Shown piece by piece: positions 43,647 to 54,128 of a DNA stretch of 64,000 bases. Location of the stretch: the NCBI RefSeq assembly GCF_964019385.1, contig NC_088654.1:19398543-19462542 (forward strand), written 5' to 3'. The stretch comes from Sycon ciliatum (lineage: Eukaryota; Porifera; Calcarea; Leucosolenida; Sycettidae). The notes beneath the pieces were generated by a model. It was not told the DNA's origin, ran no database searches, and saw nothing but the letters and a program-made list of their open reading frames with translations. The position numbers and the translations under genes are program-made. The first letter of the stretch is position 1. Every line of letters begins with the position of its first letter.

Positions 43647-44601
43647 GGCCTCGGCGGGTAATGCTAGCATTGTAACTGGCATTCCGAGCATCGTTTTGAG
43701 AACTAGCAATGCTCCAGCATTGTACCCGGAGTTGGAGCCAAAACAAGCATTAGCGCCCAAAAGTGTCATTTTCTCACTTCATGAGTGTGCATTACTGAAT
43801 AAAACAGGAGATCTACAATGTAACGTACACACTGTACTTTGTACCAGCGGCTTTTGGCAGTTTTGCTTAAACGTTAGCCTGCGACTTCGCAACATGCGGC
43901 TCTTGTTGCGAATCTTAGTGGCAGCTGCTAGGTAAAGACGTACCACGTTGATGCCATCATGGGAAACGGAAAGAAACCTTGTCTTTCCTATTCACAGAGT
44001 CATGCAGTGCTTGCTTGCTTGCACCATGAGTACATCAAATGGAAATGTGTTGGAAGTCCCTGATTCTTCGGAGGAAGAGAGTGAGGAAGATGAGTACGAG
44101 ACAGAGGAGGATAATAAGGAACACGAGAACGAGGCAGAGGTGGAGGATGAGCCCGGTGAGGCATGCGCACGACTGCCCAAAGCCAAAGGAGCAAGCATAT
44201 CGAGGGTTAGATCACATATATTGTACTTTTTCATACCACACAATATACCAAATTTCCAAAAATAATAGCATTCCGTATGCACCCTCAAAGTACTTTGAAG
44301 ACTGTCGACGTAGGGTTCTGATTTACTGTTATTCACTGCTAGTTCATGATAGCAACTTCAGTTCCACATCATTTGAAATAGCATCACCATAATCTACTTT
44401 CAAAGTACTAGGTACTTCCAATAGCAGTATTCCGTGTAGTGTGACTTACATTATGACACATTGCCATATGAGTGGTTCACATTGCCTTTTCAACTAGCAT
44501 TGCAAGTCCAAATTAGCATTCTAACGAGCATAATATGACCGAATAACTAGCAATACTAAATGCATTTTGAGCTGAAATAACTAGCATTACCCGCCGAGGC
44601 C
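43647..44601. mobile_element. TA-flanked element with acidic reading frame near the palindrome centre
   Basis: 955 bp with inverted ends GGCCTCGGCGGGTAATGCTA and its complement, flanked by TA (43645-43646, 44602-44603), inside the GGAT satellite. Internal repeats of AGCATT-type words occur at both ends. It is absent from the right side of the centre as far as sequence is available. Confidence 0.78.
44027..44265 (+). CDS. Acidic reading frame inside the TA element
   Basis: From an ATG at 44027 the frame reads MSTSNGNVLEVPDSSEEESE, continues with a Glu/Asp-rich run, and ends in a basic patch (LPKAKGASISRVRSH). Acidic N-termini of this sort occur in transposases. It may be the first exon of a lost transposase, or a captured host exon. 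No homologous domain is recognised, and whether it is translated is unknown. Confidence 0.3.
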
Positions 44602-44602
44602 T

Positions 44603-45322
44603 AGACTGGTGGATGGACGTATGGATGGAGGGATGGTTGGATAGATGGGTTGACTAGTGGATGGAGGGATGGATGGGTGGATGGGTAGTTGGAGAGATGG
44701 GTGGATGGATGGATGAATGGATGGATTGATGGATGGATGGGTGGATGTGTGGATGGGTAGACAGATGGGTGGGTGGATGGATAGATGGATTGATAGGTGG
44801 ATGGATGGACAGACGGATGGATGGATGGATAGAAGGATGGATGGATGGATAGATGGGCGGACGAGTGGATGGAGGGATGGATGGAGGGATGGATGGATGG
44901 ATGGGTAGTTGAAGGGATGGGTGGATGGATGGATGAATGGATGGATGGATGAATGGATGAATGGATGAATGGATGGATGGATGGGCGGATGGGTGGATGG
45001 GTAGCCAGATCGGTGGGTGGATGGATGGATGGATGGATGGATGGATGGATGGATGGGTGGTTGGGTTGTTAGAATAGTGGGTGGATGGATGCTGGATTAT
45101 TGGAGAGATAGATGAAGGGAGTGAGTGAGTGAGGACATAATAGTATGAGATGGAGGGATGATGGCATGAAGGGCTGGAGGGTTGGATGGATGATTAAACA
45201 GGCGGCCGGAAGGACAGATGAATAAATCGATGGGAACGATGATGGAACGCTTGAATGTTGGAAGGCAGATTGATTTTACGTTCTCCCAACTTGAACTTTA
45301 CTTACCTGCCATCTGGAAACCT
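44603..45322. repeat. GGAT tetranucleotide satellite, left of centre
   Basis: Degenerate GGAT/GGGT/GAAT repeats, also at 43530-43645 before the TA element. The right side of the centre (45523-45930) shows the complementary CATC repeat, so the two form an inverted satellite. Confidence 0.92.
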
Positions 45323-45522
45323 NNNNNNNNNNNNNNNNNNNNNNNNNNNNNNNNNNNNNNNNNNNNNNNNNNNNNNNNNNNNNNNNNNNNNNNNNNNNNN
45401 NNNNNNNNNNNNNNNNNNNNNNNNNNNNNNNNNNNNNNNNNNNNNNNNNNNNNNNNNNNNNNNNNNNNNNNNNNNNNNNNNNNNNNNNNNNNNNNNNNNN
45501 NNNNNNNNNNNNNNNNNNNNNN
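45323..45522. other. Assembly gap of 200 N
   Basis: A run of exactly 200 N at the centre of the inverted duplication, probably a scaffold gap of arbitrary size. The join between the arms is therefore not proven by sequence. Confidence 0.98.
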
Positions 45523-45930
45523 CATCCCTCCATCCATTCCTCCATCCACTAGTCCGCCCATCCACCCATCCATCCCTCCATCCATCCCTCCATCCACTAG
45601 TCCGCCCATCTATCCATCCATCCATCCATCCCTCCATCCATCCCTCCATCCACTGGTCCACCCATCTATCCATCCACTCATCCCTCCATCCATCCCTCCA
45701 TCCACTAGTCCGCCCATCTATCCATCCATCCCTCCATCCACTAGTCCGCCCATCTATCCATCCATCCCTCCATCCATCTCTCCATCCACTAGTCCGTCCA
45801 TCTATCCATCCATCCACTAGTCCGCCCATCTATCCATCCACCCCTCCATCCATTCCTCCATCCACCAGTCCACCCATCTATCCATCCATCCCTCCATCCA
45901 TTCATACATCCATGCATTCATCCATCGAGG
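45523..45930. repeat. CATC tetranucleotide satellite, right of centre
   Basis: CATCCATCCCTCCATC-type repeats with a higher-order unit of about 40-60 bp containing CCACTAGTCCGCCCATCTAT. Confidence 0.92.
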
Positions 45931-46124
45931 TACATTGTATCTCTCTATCTATGCATCGCAATAGCCAGCTATCTATTCATCCAGCCAGTAATCTACACAG
46001 CCCTGAAGCCAGAGACCCAGCCCTCCAACCATCCAGTCATCTGTCAGTCAGACTTCCCACCCTCTAGCTTGTCCGTAAGTCCATCCACTACCTGTCGGCA
46101 AGCCTGTCAGTCTGCCAATACATC

Positions 46125-46325
46125 TACTGTAAAACCTGTGACTAACGACCACCCCTTGGTGCCAGAGAAAGCGGTCTTTAGTGGCAGGTGGTCCTTAGTT
46201 AGAGGTTTGCACCGCACAACCATAATTAATATGAATGTGAGTCCGTCCGTGCCTGGCGAAGTGGTCTGTAGTACCAGGCTGGTCGCTAGTCACGACATTA
46301 GGTTGCAAGTGAAGAGCTGAGATGC
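46125..46325 (+). mobile_element. Pogo-like MITE fragment, right arm
   Basis: Starts TGTAAAACCTGTGACTAACG and mirrors 43141-43340. It contains the paired words ACTAACGACCACC and GTGGTCCTTAGTTAGAGG. Confidence 0.7.
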
Positions 46326-46432
46326 AGAACCTGATACGGGCAAATCTTGTGAAAATCATATTTTCAGCTTAGTGTCATTAATAGGTCTCGGGGCAGCACC
46401 AGGAAAAATGTCACACTCTAATACTTACAGAG

Positions 46433-46708
46433 AGAGATGTGTTGAAGAGATGTGTTGAGGATGTGTTGAAGCTAGGTGTCAGGACGTCGAATGTCTCAGT
46501 ACTCTGTCAGTTTTGTGCCTAGTTGCTGCACTTTCTGACTGTATAGTAGTTACAGTGATGGAAAGTTACTCTCAACTCGTATCTATATTTCCTTTTCCTT
46601 TCTACATCTAATACTTACTACGCAAGAGGTACACAAAAGGAAGTATATAGGGCTGTTTTTTGTTGTAACTCAGAGTTTCAAGGCAAAAACCAATCATCAG
46701 ACAACAAT
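46433..46708. mobile_element. Two small insertions sharing one target sequence
   Basis: In the left arm the site is a single AATACTTAC (43035-43045, minus). Here TAATACTTA occurs at 46421, again at 46609, and AATACTTACT at 46704. The segments between are unmatched in the other arm. Each is flanked by the same 8-9 bp, suggesting two successive insertions with target duplication. Superfamily unknown. Confidence 0.5.
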
Positions 46709-47150
46709 ACTTACTAGAACCATTTCAAAATAGGAACCCAAGTATGGCTTAGCCCAGGCCCACGGGTACACACCCAGGCCTGCGGGCACACCTCCGCCTG
46801 CACACACTCCCAGGTGCTTGCGCACACACACACATTCATGTGCACAAACATAAATGCAGACACACACCTGGTTGTGCTTTTAAGGCATACCCATGTGCAC
46901 GCACCACTCACAGCACTATGTCAATATTGAGCGTGTGCCAGGGCTAAATATACCTTGCTGCCCAAATCACACATGTTACATACAAACCGCACATAAAATG
47001 AATTCTTTTTTGGCCACTATTCGAAAAGTGATGAAATAGATCTAGTGGGTTGTCCAGCTCTTCAAGTTCCCATTGCAAATACACTTATGTTGTTTTTGTG
47101 CTTGTGAAGCTGACACATTTCTCTTTGATTTTTGGTCTTGTTCTCTGTAG

Positions 47151-47447
47151 GCAACCCATACAAAACAACGGAGTTTGTCTCCAAAATTCACGTGTGGTTA
47201 CAAGATGTTGACCCTGTTCGGCTTCGTCGTCTAGTTCAAGAAGAGGGACTACTCAGCTTTGGCCAACTGAAACGTTTGAGGAAGATACAAGACCAAAAGG
47301 GCACGGCTGAACACAATGAAGAATTGATTTCAATACTTTTTGCTGGAGAAACTGAATCCTATCTGGTCTTATGTTCAGCAATCCGCCAGATGGGCTACAC
47401 TGCCCGATACTTGGAGATGCTTCGTATTGTAGCTAATCCAGAGCAAG
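47151..47447 (+). CDS. Copy B exon 1 seen: CARD-like domain
   Basis: 297 nt (99 codons), acceptor TTGTTCTCTGTAG|GC, donor GCAAG|GTGATACTT, phase 1-1. Reads FVSKIHVWLQDVDPVRLRRL, LVQEEGLLSFGQLKRLRKI and YLVLCSAIRQMGYTARYLEM. Six predicted helices, an EEGLLSxxQLxxL turn and a helical end match CARD domains, which pair with other CARDs in cell-death and immune signalling. A plain death domain or DED is the alternative. The non-consensus donor GTGATA occurs in both copies. Confidence 0.74.
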
Positions 47448-47867
47448 GTGATACTTGATGCTGTTTTGATTAGTGTAGTGAACGTTCTGTAAATTATCAG
47501 CAGTCTGTGCATGTTACCCTGTGTATGCCTTATACCTGTGTTCTGCACACAATGCAAGCTCTATCAACTAACAGCACAGAAGAAAATTTCCATTGCTGGT
47601 CTCTTTAGCCTTGTAGTGTATTTCCGTTCTGGTTAGGTAATGGGTGGCCAGCAGATCATTCACAAAGTATAAAAAGGCTAGGGTATGGCCACACCAATCA
47701 AGAAACTGCTTCTGCCAGTCCTGTGGTATCGGATTAGACATTGGTATCGGTGAGTCGTGGCGGTGGCAGTCAACTCTATGAAGCTTGGGAATAGAATAAT
47801 TATTATGATGTCATGACTGTGGGTTTTTCTATTTTCCTTCTTTGAATTTATTTTGTCCCGTGACCAG

Positions 47868-48410
47868 AATTGCTGTCCAGTGTTGGGCAACCAGAATCAG
47901 CCGACGCCATAGCAACCAGAGCAGACCCACCTGTAACCAAGCCAACTGAAGACTGCACGACAGCAGCAGCTGCATCAGCAGGATATCCAGCGTATCAATC
48001 CACTCCAGGGGCAACGAGTCCATCGCCACTTGGACAGCAAGTAGCACCACTGTGTCCACCGATGAAAAGCAGAACTGCAGCAGCAAGACCAGGAGCAGAA
48101 GGAGAAGCAGCGGGAGCAGCAGCAGCAGCTACAGGGGCAATGGCAGGAGCAGCAGATGCAACGGCAGGAGCAGCAGCAGCAGCAACGGGAGCAGAAGCAG
48201 CAGCAGCAGCAGTGGCAATGGCAGGAGTAGCAGAAACAGACGCAGTAGCTTCGTCAGCAACTGTATTAACCCCTGAAGCGTCACTCCAGGCAAGGCTTCC
48301 AATTGGAACAGCAATGTCAGAACGAGCGTGTGGAGCAACAGCAGAGTCAGAACTAGGAGCAACAGCCACAGTATCAGCTGTACCAGCACTAAATCATTGC
48401 AATTATTCAG
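47868..48410 (+). CDS. Copy B exon 2: Ala-rich linker
   Basis: 543 nt (181 codons), acceptor TCCCGTGACCAG|AA, donor TTCAG|GTGAGTTTT, phase 1-1. Starts LLSSVGQPESADAIATRADP. The middle is Ala/Gly repeats from GCAGCA runs (AAAAATGAMAGAADATAGAA); the end reads LQARLPIGTAMSERACGATA. The linker is probably disordered. It is 22 codons longer than in copy A. Confidence 0.77.
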
Positions 48411-49115
48411 GTGAGTTTTGCTTGCATTATAGTTGACATTCGAAGGGGACGTGACAGGAAACAATGTATGATGCTAAGGGAAGTTGCGGGGATGGTCATG
48501 GTCGCAAAGGACTACATGTACATCGACCATGAATGCTAGAAACAGGAATGCAACCGCATTACCGTACACTGTGTATTATCGTATTACTGTACACTGTGTA
48601 TTATTTATGTCTGATTAGGGATAGTCCAGGAGTGTGTCAGACGACGTCATAAATCAATTCCTATGGTTACCATTTGAATAATGAAAAACAAGAATTTAAA
48701 AGGCATTGAGTCAACTGATCATGGGCCACAGCTTTGTGCCTCGTGATGAGGTATGTTGGCTATTACAATAGAGGCTGCATGTCATACTGTACAGACAGGA
48801 AGACAGTCTACAGGTCACCCCAGCCATCCATACAGTTTCTATATTCCGTTCATCAGCTTTATGGTGAATGTGAAATCGACTTGAAACACTGGTATGCGCT
48901 GACGTGTCACGGCACCAGTCTTTCACCGCAGAAACATTCATAATCAATGGGATTTGATGTATGAGTGTTCGCACGCTCATACAAATGTAGCAACCTGAAA
49001 TCTGATAATCGGTTTGTGGATGCGGACGGAGACTCCCTCGATTTAGGCTGAGGCCTGTGGGGAATCCATAAATACAAATACAAATACATGTCTGTGTGTG
49101 GTGTACTTGTGGCAG

Positions 49116-49562
49116 GTGCACAACCACCTCTTGCTCTGCAGCCCGGTGCAGCCTTAGCTTGCTCCTCCACTGGTAGACCACCATCATCAATGTCAGGTCC
49201 TTCTACTACGGCAGAGACTACAATTGGTCTTAGCCAGACCTGTATGAGTGCATCCACCCAAGCCACTACAACACATCCCATCGCTAGCTCAGCTAACACT
49301 AGCACTGGCAGCTTTACAGCTGATGGTAATGCTGCTAGGAGAGGAACTGCATTGCAGCAGAGTACACAGCAACCAGCGTCAGTCCACCTTGAAAATGCGG
49401 CACAGCTGGCAGCAGCTGCAGCAGGGAGACATGCTTCTTCACTGCCTCTCGAGCCACAAGCCAAGAGGGCCCTACTTAGCAGTGTTGGTAGAGCATTCAC
49501 CGAGGAATTGTCCAGGCATATTGACTATGTGTCAGCTCCAAGTATGGCTCATACCAGTCCAG
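49116..49562 (+). CDS. Copy B exon 3: Ser/Thr-rich linker and helical tail
   Basis: 447 nt (149 codons), acceptor CTTGTGGCAG|GT, donor CCAG|GTAAGCGG, phase 1-1. Ser/Thr-rich (SMSGPSTTAETTIGLSQTCM), followed by LENAAQLAAAAAGRHASSLP and SVGRAFTEELSRHIDYVSAP. The last 45 residues look helical and are the conserved part between copies A and B. A third, partial copy is at 13919-14136. Confidence 0.79.
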
Positions 49563-49793
49563 GTAAGCGGTATGTCCTTGGAAGCTTGTATACCTGTTAT
49601 CTACAATGTGCATGTGCCAGTGGAAGTTATTGAATATGAAAGGGTTTCTGTATGAAACATCATTTCGCACCGAGTTCAAACTTTGTATGTGCATCATGTT
49701 TAGAAAGTAGCTGTTCTACGGTTGCAGCTGAATTTCCATTTAAGCCAGCTGTGTCGTTTGGATACACTCACACCTCTCTTATCCGTGCAGTCT

Positions 49794-50290
49794 GGGGGAG
49801 GGGGAGGGGGAGGGGAGGGGGAGGGGAGGGGGAGGGGAGGGGAGGGGAGGGGGGGGAGGGGAGGGGAGGGGAGGGGAGGGGAGGGGAGGGGAGGGGAGGG
49901 GAGGGGAGGGGAGGGGAGGGGAGGGGAGGGGAGGGGAGGGGAGGGGAGGGGAGGGGAGGGGAGGGGAGGGGAGGGGAGGGGAGGGGAGGGGAGGGGAGGG
50001 GAGGGGAGGGGAGGGGAGGGGAGGGGAGGGGAGGGGAAGGGGGAGGGGAGGGGGAGGGGAGAGGGAGAGGGAGAGAGCGAAAAGGAGAGAGAGAGGGAAA
50101 AGGAGAGAAAGAGAGAGAGAGAAATGGAGAGAGAGAGAGAAAAGGAGAGAGAGAGAACAGGAGAGAGAGAGAGAAAAGGAGAGAGAGAGAAAGGGAGAGA
50201 GAGAAAAGGAGAGAGAGAGAAAAGGAAAGAGAGAGAAAAGGAAAGAGAGAGAAAAGGAGAGAGAGAGAGAGAAAAAGAGAGAGAGAATTT
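49794..50290 (+). repeat. Polypurine tract: (GGGGA)n followed by (GAGAGAAAAG)n
   Basis: About 245 bp of GGGGA/GAGGGG repeats, then about 250 bp of GA-rich repeats, with almost no pyrimidine for nearly 500 bp. It lies in the intron between exons 3 and 4 of copy B, on the coding strand; copy A has no equivalent. G-quadruplex or triplex formation is expected from composition. Confidence 0.95.
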
Positions 50291-50470
50291 TTTTCTCTGC
50301 ACAGAGGAAGTATTATTGTGTGTGAATTTACTCATATACATTCTCTCTAACTTTAGTTGCCATAATTGGTGACCTGACTTCACAGAACATCAGTAAAGAA
50401 GAGTTCACACTTTGTGCACAAGTGACTGTTTCAATGTGACTGCTCTAATTTGCCATGCTGTATGATTCAG

Positions 50471-50578
50471 ATTCCCAGGCCTCTCTGCTGCACAAGTCTC
50501 AGTCCCTCCTGGACAGCCCCGAAATGTCTGAAGGTGACTCAGGGTTGTCCGGCTCTTCTACTAGCTCAGACACCGAAG
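50471..50578 (+). CDS. Copy B exon 4: Ser/Asp linker
   Basis: 108 nt, acceptor GTATGATTCAG|AT, donor GAAG|GTAAGGTAT, phase 1-1. Reads SQASLLHKSQSLLDSPEMSE, then GDSGLSGSSTSSDTEG. DSGLSGS resembles a phosphodegron-like DSGxxS pattern, which by itself is weak evidence. Confidence 0.79.
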
Positions 50579-50959
50579 GTAAGGTATATAGGGCATGCCT
50601 TACATGGGCAGTTAGGACATGTTGGATTGTGCAAATCCGTGGGCCTGGGATCCGGATTCGCAATCTTTGGACCTGTTTTATTGCTAGAATCCGGATCCAG
50701 GTGGCATGGATTCAGATCTGGTCAACCCACGGTTGTACGGTCGCTACTCAGGTTTACAATATGTGCCTCAGCCCTTAGGGTCAAAATTTTCAAAATTCCT
50801 TTTTGGTTAGAAATTTGTTGAAACACATCTACTGAAGGACCTCAGCCAAGAAAAAGTTCAATATTACGATTCAAATGGGTGTATACACCAATATACAAGA
50901 TGTACTCCCAATTGGTGCAACGTATGTATATGATGTATGTGTACAATGAATATTCAGCA

Positions 50960-51640
50960 TTCTAAGGTGGATGGGCAGCTTGAATACCTTTGAAATAGTT
51001 GAAATAGTGCAGTAAGCAGCTATAATGAAAGAGAATAGCTGATGAGTGCGGAGAGATGATCGACATATTCGCAGCTGCGTCCTGCGTGGAGTCGTTCCGC
51101 AATCTCGTCTTCCATTTCTTCCTCCATAGCTGAAGACACGACGTCGCTGCCGTCACTAGCCTCAGACTCAGAGTTTATCTCAGTTGACGACTCCTTATCT
51201 TCCGACTCTGACAAGTCATCGGCCACCTTGAGCCGCATCGCAGCAGGAGATGGCGGCTGCGATTCCGCCTCCCTGTCGACATCGATGTCAGAACCAAAGA
51301 ACGTCTCATCCTTACTCTGAACTTCAGCGGCTACTTCACCACCCACACCCCATCAAGCTCGAGCTAGCTGTACACAATGACTGCCATGTGTGCTCAGCGA
51401 ATAGCTCTGGCATTCGCTGCCATTGCAACAAGATCAAGGAACACTGGAGTCGCCACTCGACACCACTTCTTCGAAAAAATTACTTCAAGCAAGGAGTGCA
51501 AGAAGAACTCGTCGCGCTGTTCGCAGCGCGATCAAAACAAATCGTTGAACGTCACAAATCGACCTTTTTATCGAAAAAATACGAAACCTCTAAGGGTCGT
51601 TTTCGCTGATTGCGGCTCATGTATTGACTGTGAATGTTTG
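50960..51640. other. Copy B-specific intron segment with acidic reading frame
   Basis: Not matched in copy A. On the minus strand 51346-51020 gives a Glu/Ser/Asp-rich frame (DLSESEDKESSTEINSESEA). On the plus strand 51330-51609 gives a Lys/Arg/Cys-rich frame (HNDCHVCSANSSGIRCHC). It may be a transposon fragment; nothing decisive was recognised. Confidence 0.35.
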
Positions 51641-51679
51641 TTGTGATTTCTTCCATATCAATTCCTCAACAATGTGTAG

Positions 51680-51877
51680 GGCCAGAATGGACAGAAAATG
51701 ATCTGCGCAATGCTCGAGTTACGGTCTTTTTGGACAGCAAACTGATGACATCTGTGGATAACTGTGATGGAATTATCTTGGACAGTTTATGCAAGCAGCA
51801 CCTCAATAAAAATAATGTCAGAATCAAGTCGAAGAGCAGAATAACTGATCCTGCACTCACGCGAGTGGAAAGAAAAG
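51680..51877 (+). CDS. Copy B exon 5: 66-residue module of unknown fold
   Basis: 198 nt, acceptor CAACAATGTGTAG|GG, donor AAAAG|GTTTGAAA, phase 1-1. Reads PEWTENDLRNARVTVFLDSK, then MTSVDNCDGIILDSLCKQHL. A strand (ARVTVFLDS) followed by DGIILDSLCKQH and a basic end suggest an alpha/beta segment that may fold together with the next exon. Family not recognised. Confidence 0.74.
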
Positions 51878-51915
51878 GTTTGAAATATCCCGTTCTCTAC
51901 CTCTTTCATGTTTAA

Positions 51916-52994
51916 AGGGGAAGTTAACCCTTTACCGGTCTATCATAAGCGTACCGATACTATAGTATCGGTACGTTTGGCCCTCATTTTTTGGGGGTCT
52001 TGTTGCTAGGAGACAGCTAAAATGGCGCTCTACGCATAGCTGAGGTCCAAGGCTTTCTGACAATGTGCAAAACAACCATGCTTACCATACACGCTTTTAG
52101 TGACATTTTGCATACAAATCCCCATCTAGTAGGGCACAGTCAGCCAGTTTCGGTGGAAGTGCGCGAGTTCGATTGGGATTCAAGTAGGAAGGGAGCGTCT
52201 CAGCTTTCTCGGACCAAGACCATTCAACTCAGCGCTCCCTTCCTACTTGAATCCCAATCGAACTCGCGCACTTCCACCGAAACTGGGTGATTGCGCCCTA
52301 CTAGATGGGGATTTGTATGCAAAATGTCACTAAAAGCGCCATTTCGTTTATGTAAAAGCACGGATGACCGCGATTGGCCCATATGGTGTAGTCTTTTGGA
52401 CGCTGAGTCGACTGGTTTTGGCCGAAAAGGCTGCAATGCAGCGTTCCTCCTTTATTCCCAATCGAACATGGTTGAAGAAGCGGTCACGTGCTCCTGCGTA
52501 CACCAGTCACCCTGTCACCGTGCCTGCAGGGTACAACTTACTAGCCTGTTTGACCTTTTTTGGGTGCAGTCCTGTCACTCGAGTTGAACCTTGGTATGAA
52601 AGTTGTCGCCTGCTGGCGTGGTGACCAGGTGATTTGGGCACCCAGGAGCACGTGACCACTTGTTCAACCATGTTCGATTGGGAATAAGGGAGGAATGCTG
52701 CATCGCAGCCTTTTCAGACCAAAACCAGTCGACACAGCATCCAAAAGACTACAACATATGGGCCAATCCCGGTCATCCGTGCATTTATAAGAACGAAATG
52801 GCGCTTTTAGTGACATTTTGCATACAAATCCCCATCTAGTAGGGCACAGTCAGCCAGTTTCGGTGGAAGTGCGCGAGTTCGATTGGGATTCAAGTAGGAA
52901 GGGAGCGTCTCAGCTTTCTCGGACCAAGACCATTCAACTCAGCACCCCGAAGACTACAACTGGTGAAATTTTAATTTTTGCCTTAACTTCCCCT
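51916..52994. mobile_element. TTAA fold-back MITE in copy B intron
   Basis: 1079 bp with ends AGGGGAAGTTAA / TTAACTTCCCCT, flanked by TTAA (51912-51915, 52995-52998). Copy A has the empty site (CATGTTTAATTGAATG, about 36017-36032 on the minus strand). Inside, a segment with CATACAAATCCCCATCTAGT occurs three times (52109, 52300 inverted, 52821). Another (TTCCCAATCGAACATGGTTG) occurs as an inverted pair at 52455 and 52665, so the whole folds back. A nested end, CCCTTTACCGG after TTAA at 51925-51928, resembles the element at 25186. Confidence 0.8.
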
Positions 52995-53519
52995 TTAATT
53001 GAAAGTGAACAGCTAAGAAGGCCAAATTCTACTCCTGTACCCAGAAACAGGCTGTTAGACCAATACTTTAGTGTCTGCTCCATGATTTCAAACCAACTAT
53101 GTACATGTGTACCTGATACAACTCTTGCAACCTGGCCAGAGCCGGGTACGTTTAAGTATGGCTACTGCATGTGCACTGATCGAAGCATGGCTGGTGGTAG
53201 TAGATATACATAATCATCTTGTACATCATCTTGTACATCAGTCAGGCATCTGCAGAGAGGGAAAACTGCATGATGGCGCTTTGAAATCACTGTGTACATC
53301 AAGTCGACGGGAAAACACAAATTCAAGCATTGCAAGAAGTTGTTGTATCCATGCAATCAGTACCCAGACTCAGAAGTTACTAAGAGCGGTACAGACCACA
53401 CATAAATGTAGCCATCTTCACGATGAGCTCAGCGCCACCCATGTGCCAACCAGAATTGCTGCTGGCTTAGGTGTCTGGGCGGGCATGTGCGTGTGCAGAC
53501 CTACATTACTCTTAATGCA

Positions 53520-53645
53520 TGTTTATATGGTTGTGATGTTTGTATGTGAGCATGTGTCTGTTTGTGTGTGTGTATGTGTGTTGGTATGTGAGCATGTGTC
53601 TGTTTGTGTGTGTGATGTGTGAGCATGTGTCTGTTTGTGTGTGCG
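53520..53645 (+). repeat. TGTG-rich repeat before exon 6
   Basis: Degenerate repeats of GTGAGCATGTGTCTGTTTGTG (three copies, 53547, 53588, 53619) in the copy B intron just upstream of the acceptor of exon 6. Confidence 0.8.
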
Positions 53646-53677
53646 GCCATGCATGTGAATCTACATGTGTCCTGCAG

Positions 53678-53980
53678 GAGGAGATATTAGGACATTGGTC
53701 CAAATCATCATCAACGGAAAACCTGATGACTACACTAAACATAGGATCCGAAGGGAAGTGATTGAGGACCTGGAGGACCTTACCTTCTCCAAGGATAAAA
53801 TTCAGGTCATCTACACAGGCGCCTGGGATTCTATCCAGGTGGTACTGCTGCTACCAATGAGGACACTGGGTCATCTACTCTACCTTGCAGTACACTATCC
53901 TGGACTGCTGCGAGGCCTGGGTATACTTCAAATCATCGACATCTCCTCATTGACCATAATTGACTTTCGAGAGATAACAG
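53678..53980 (+). CDS. Copy B exon 6: TRADD-N-like alpha/beta module (tentative)
   Basis: 303 nt (101 codons), acceptor ATGTGTCCTGCAG|GA. The donor reads ACAG|GCATGTTG where copy A has GTATGTTG, so this is a GC-AG intron or a defect. Reads IRTLVQIIINGKPDDYTKHR, then WDSIQVVLLLPMRTLGHLLY and LRGLGILQIIDISSLTIIDF. Pattern: helix, strand, S(I/V)xVxLxLP strand, helix, LRxLGILxI strand. This resembles TRADD-N-type modules attached to death-fold proteins, but only by pattern. Confidence 0.62.
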
Positions 53981-54128
53981 GCATGTTGCTATACTATCAT
54001 GTGCTGTGTGTCTTTCTATATGTGTGTGTGTATGTGTTGGTGTGTGTTTGTATGTGTGTGTATGTGTATGTGTGCGTGCGTGCGTGCGTGCATGTGCGTG
54101 CGTGAGTCTCGTGCCGAGTGGAGGACAG

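Larger units (their letters stand above)
23491..45322. repeat. Left arm of large inverted duplication
   Basis: The reverse complement of this arm aligns block by block with 45523-61261. Examples: 23491-24600 with 60160-61261, 24780-25000 with 56460-56770, 31387-32210 with 53500-54350, 37230-37430 with 50420-50620, and 41200-43540 with 45900-48650. The outer boundary is sharp: ATGACGAATTATTGGG here against CCCAATGATTCGTCAT there. The arm is longer than its partner because of A-side insertions between 25186 and 31383 and in introns. Confidence 0.9.

Noticed and set aside
44700..45830. Met/Asp/Gly-Trp-rich and Pro/Ser/Ile/His-rich repeat proteins in the GGAT/CATC satellite
   Set aside because: Any frame of a stop-free tetranucleotide satellite is open; the frames also cross the N gap.
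49652..50383. Gly/Arg/Glu-rich or Pro/Ser/Leu-rich proteins over the polypurine tract
   Set aside because: Low-complexity sequence without stop codons; it lies inside an intron bounded by good splice sites.
53999..54105. Valine/Cys-rich peptide over the TGTG repeat
   Set aside because: It is an intron microsatellite between exons 6 and 7.
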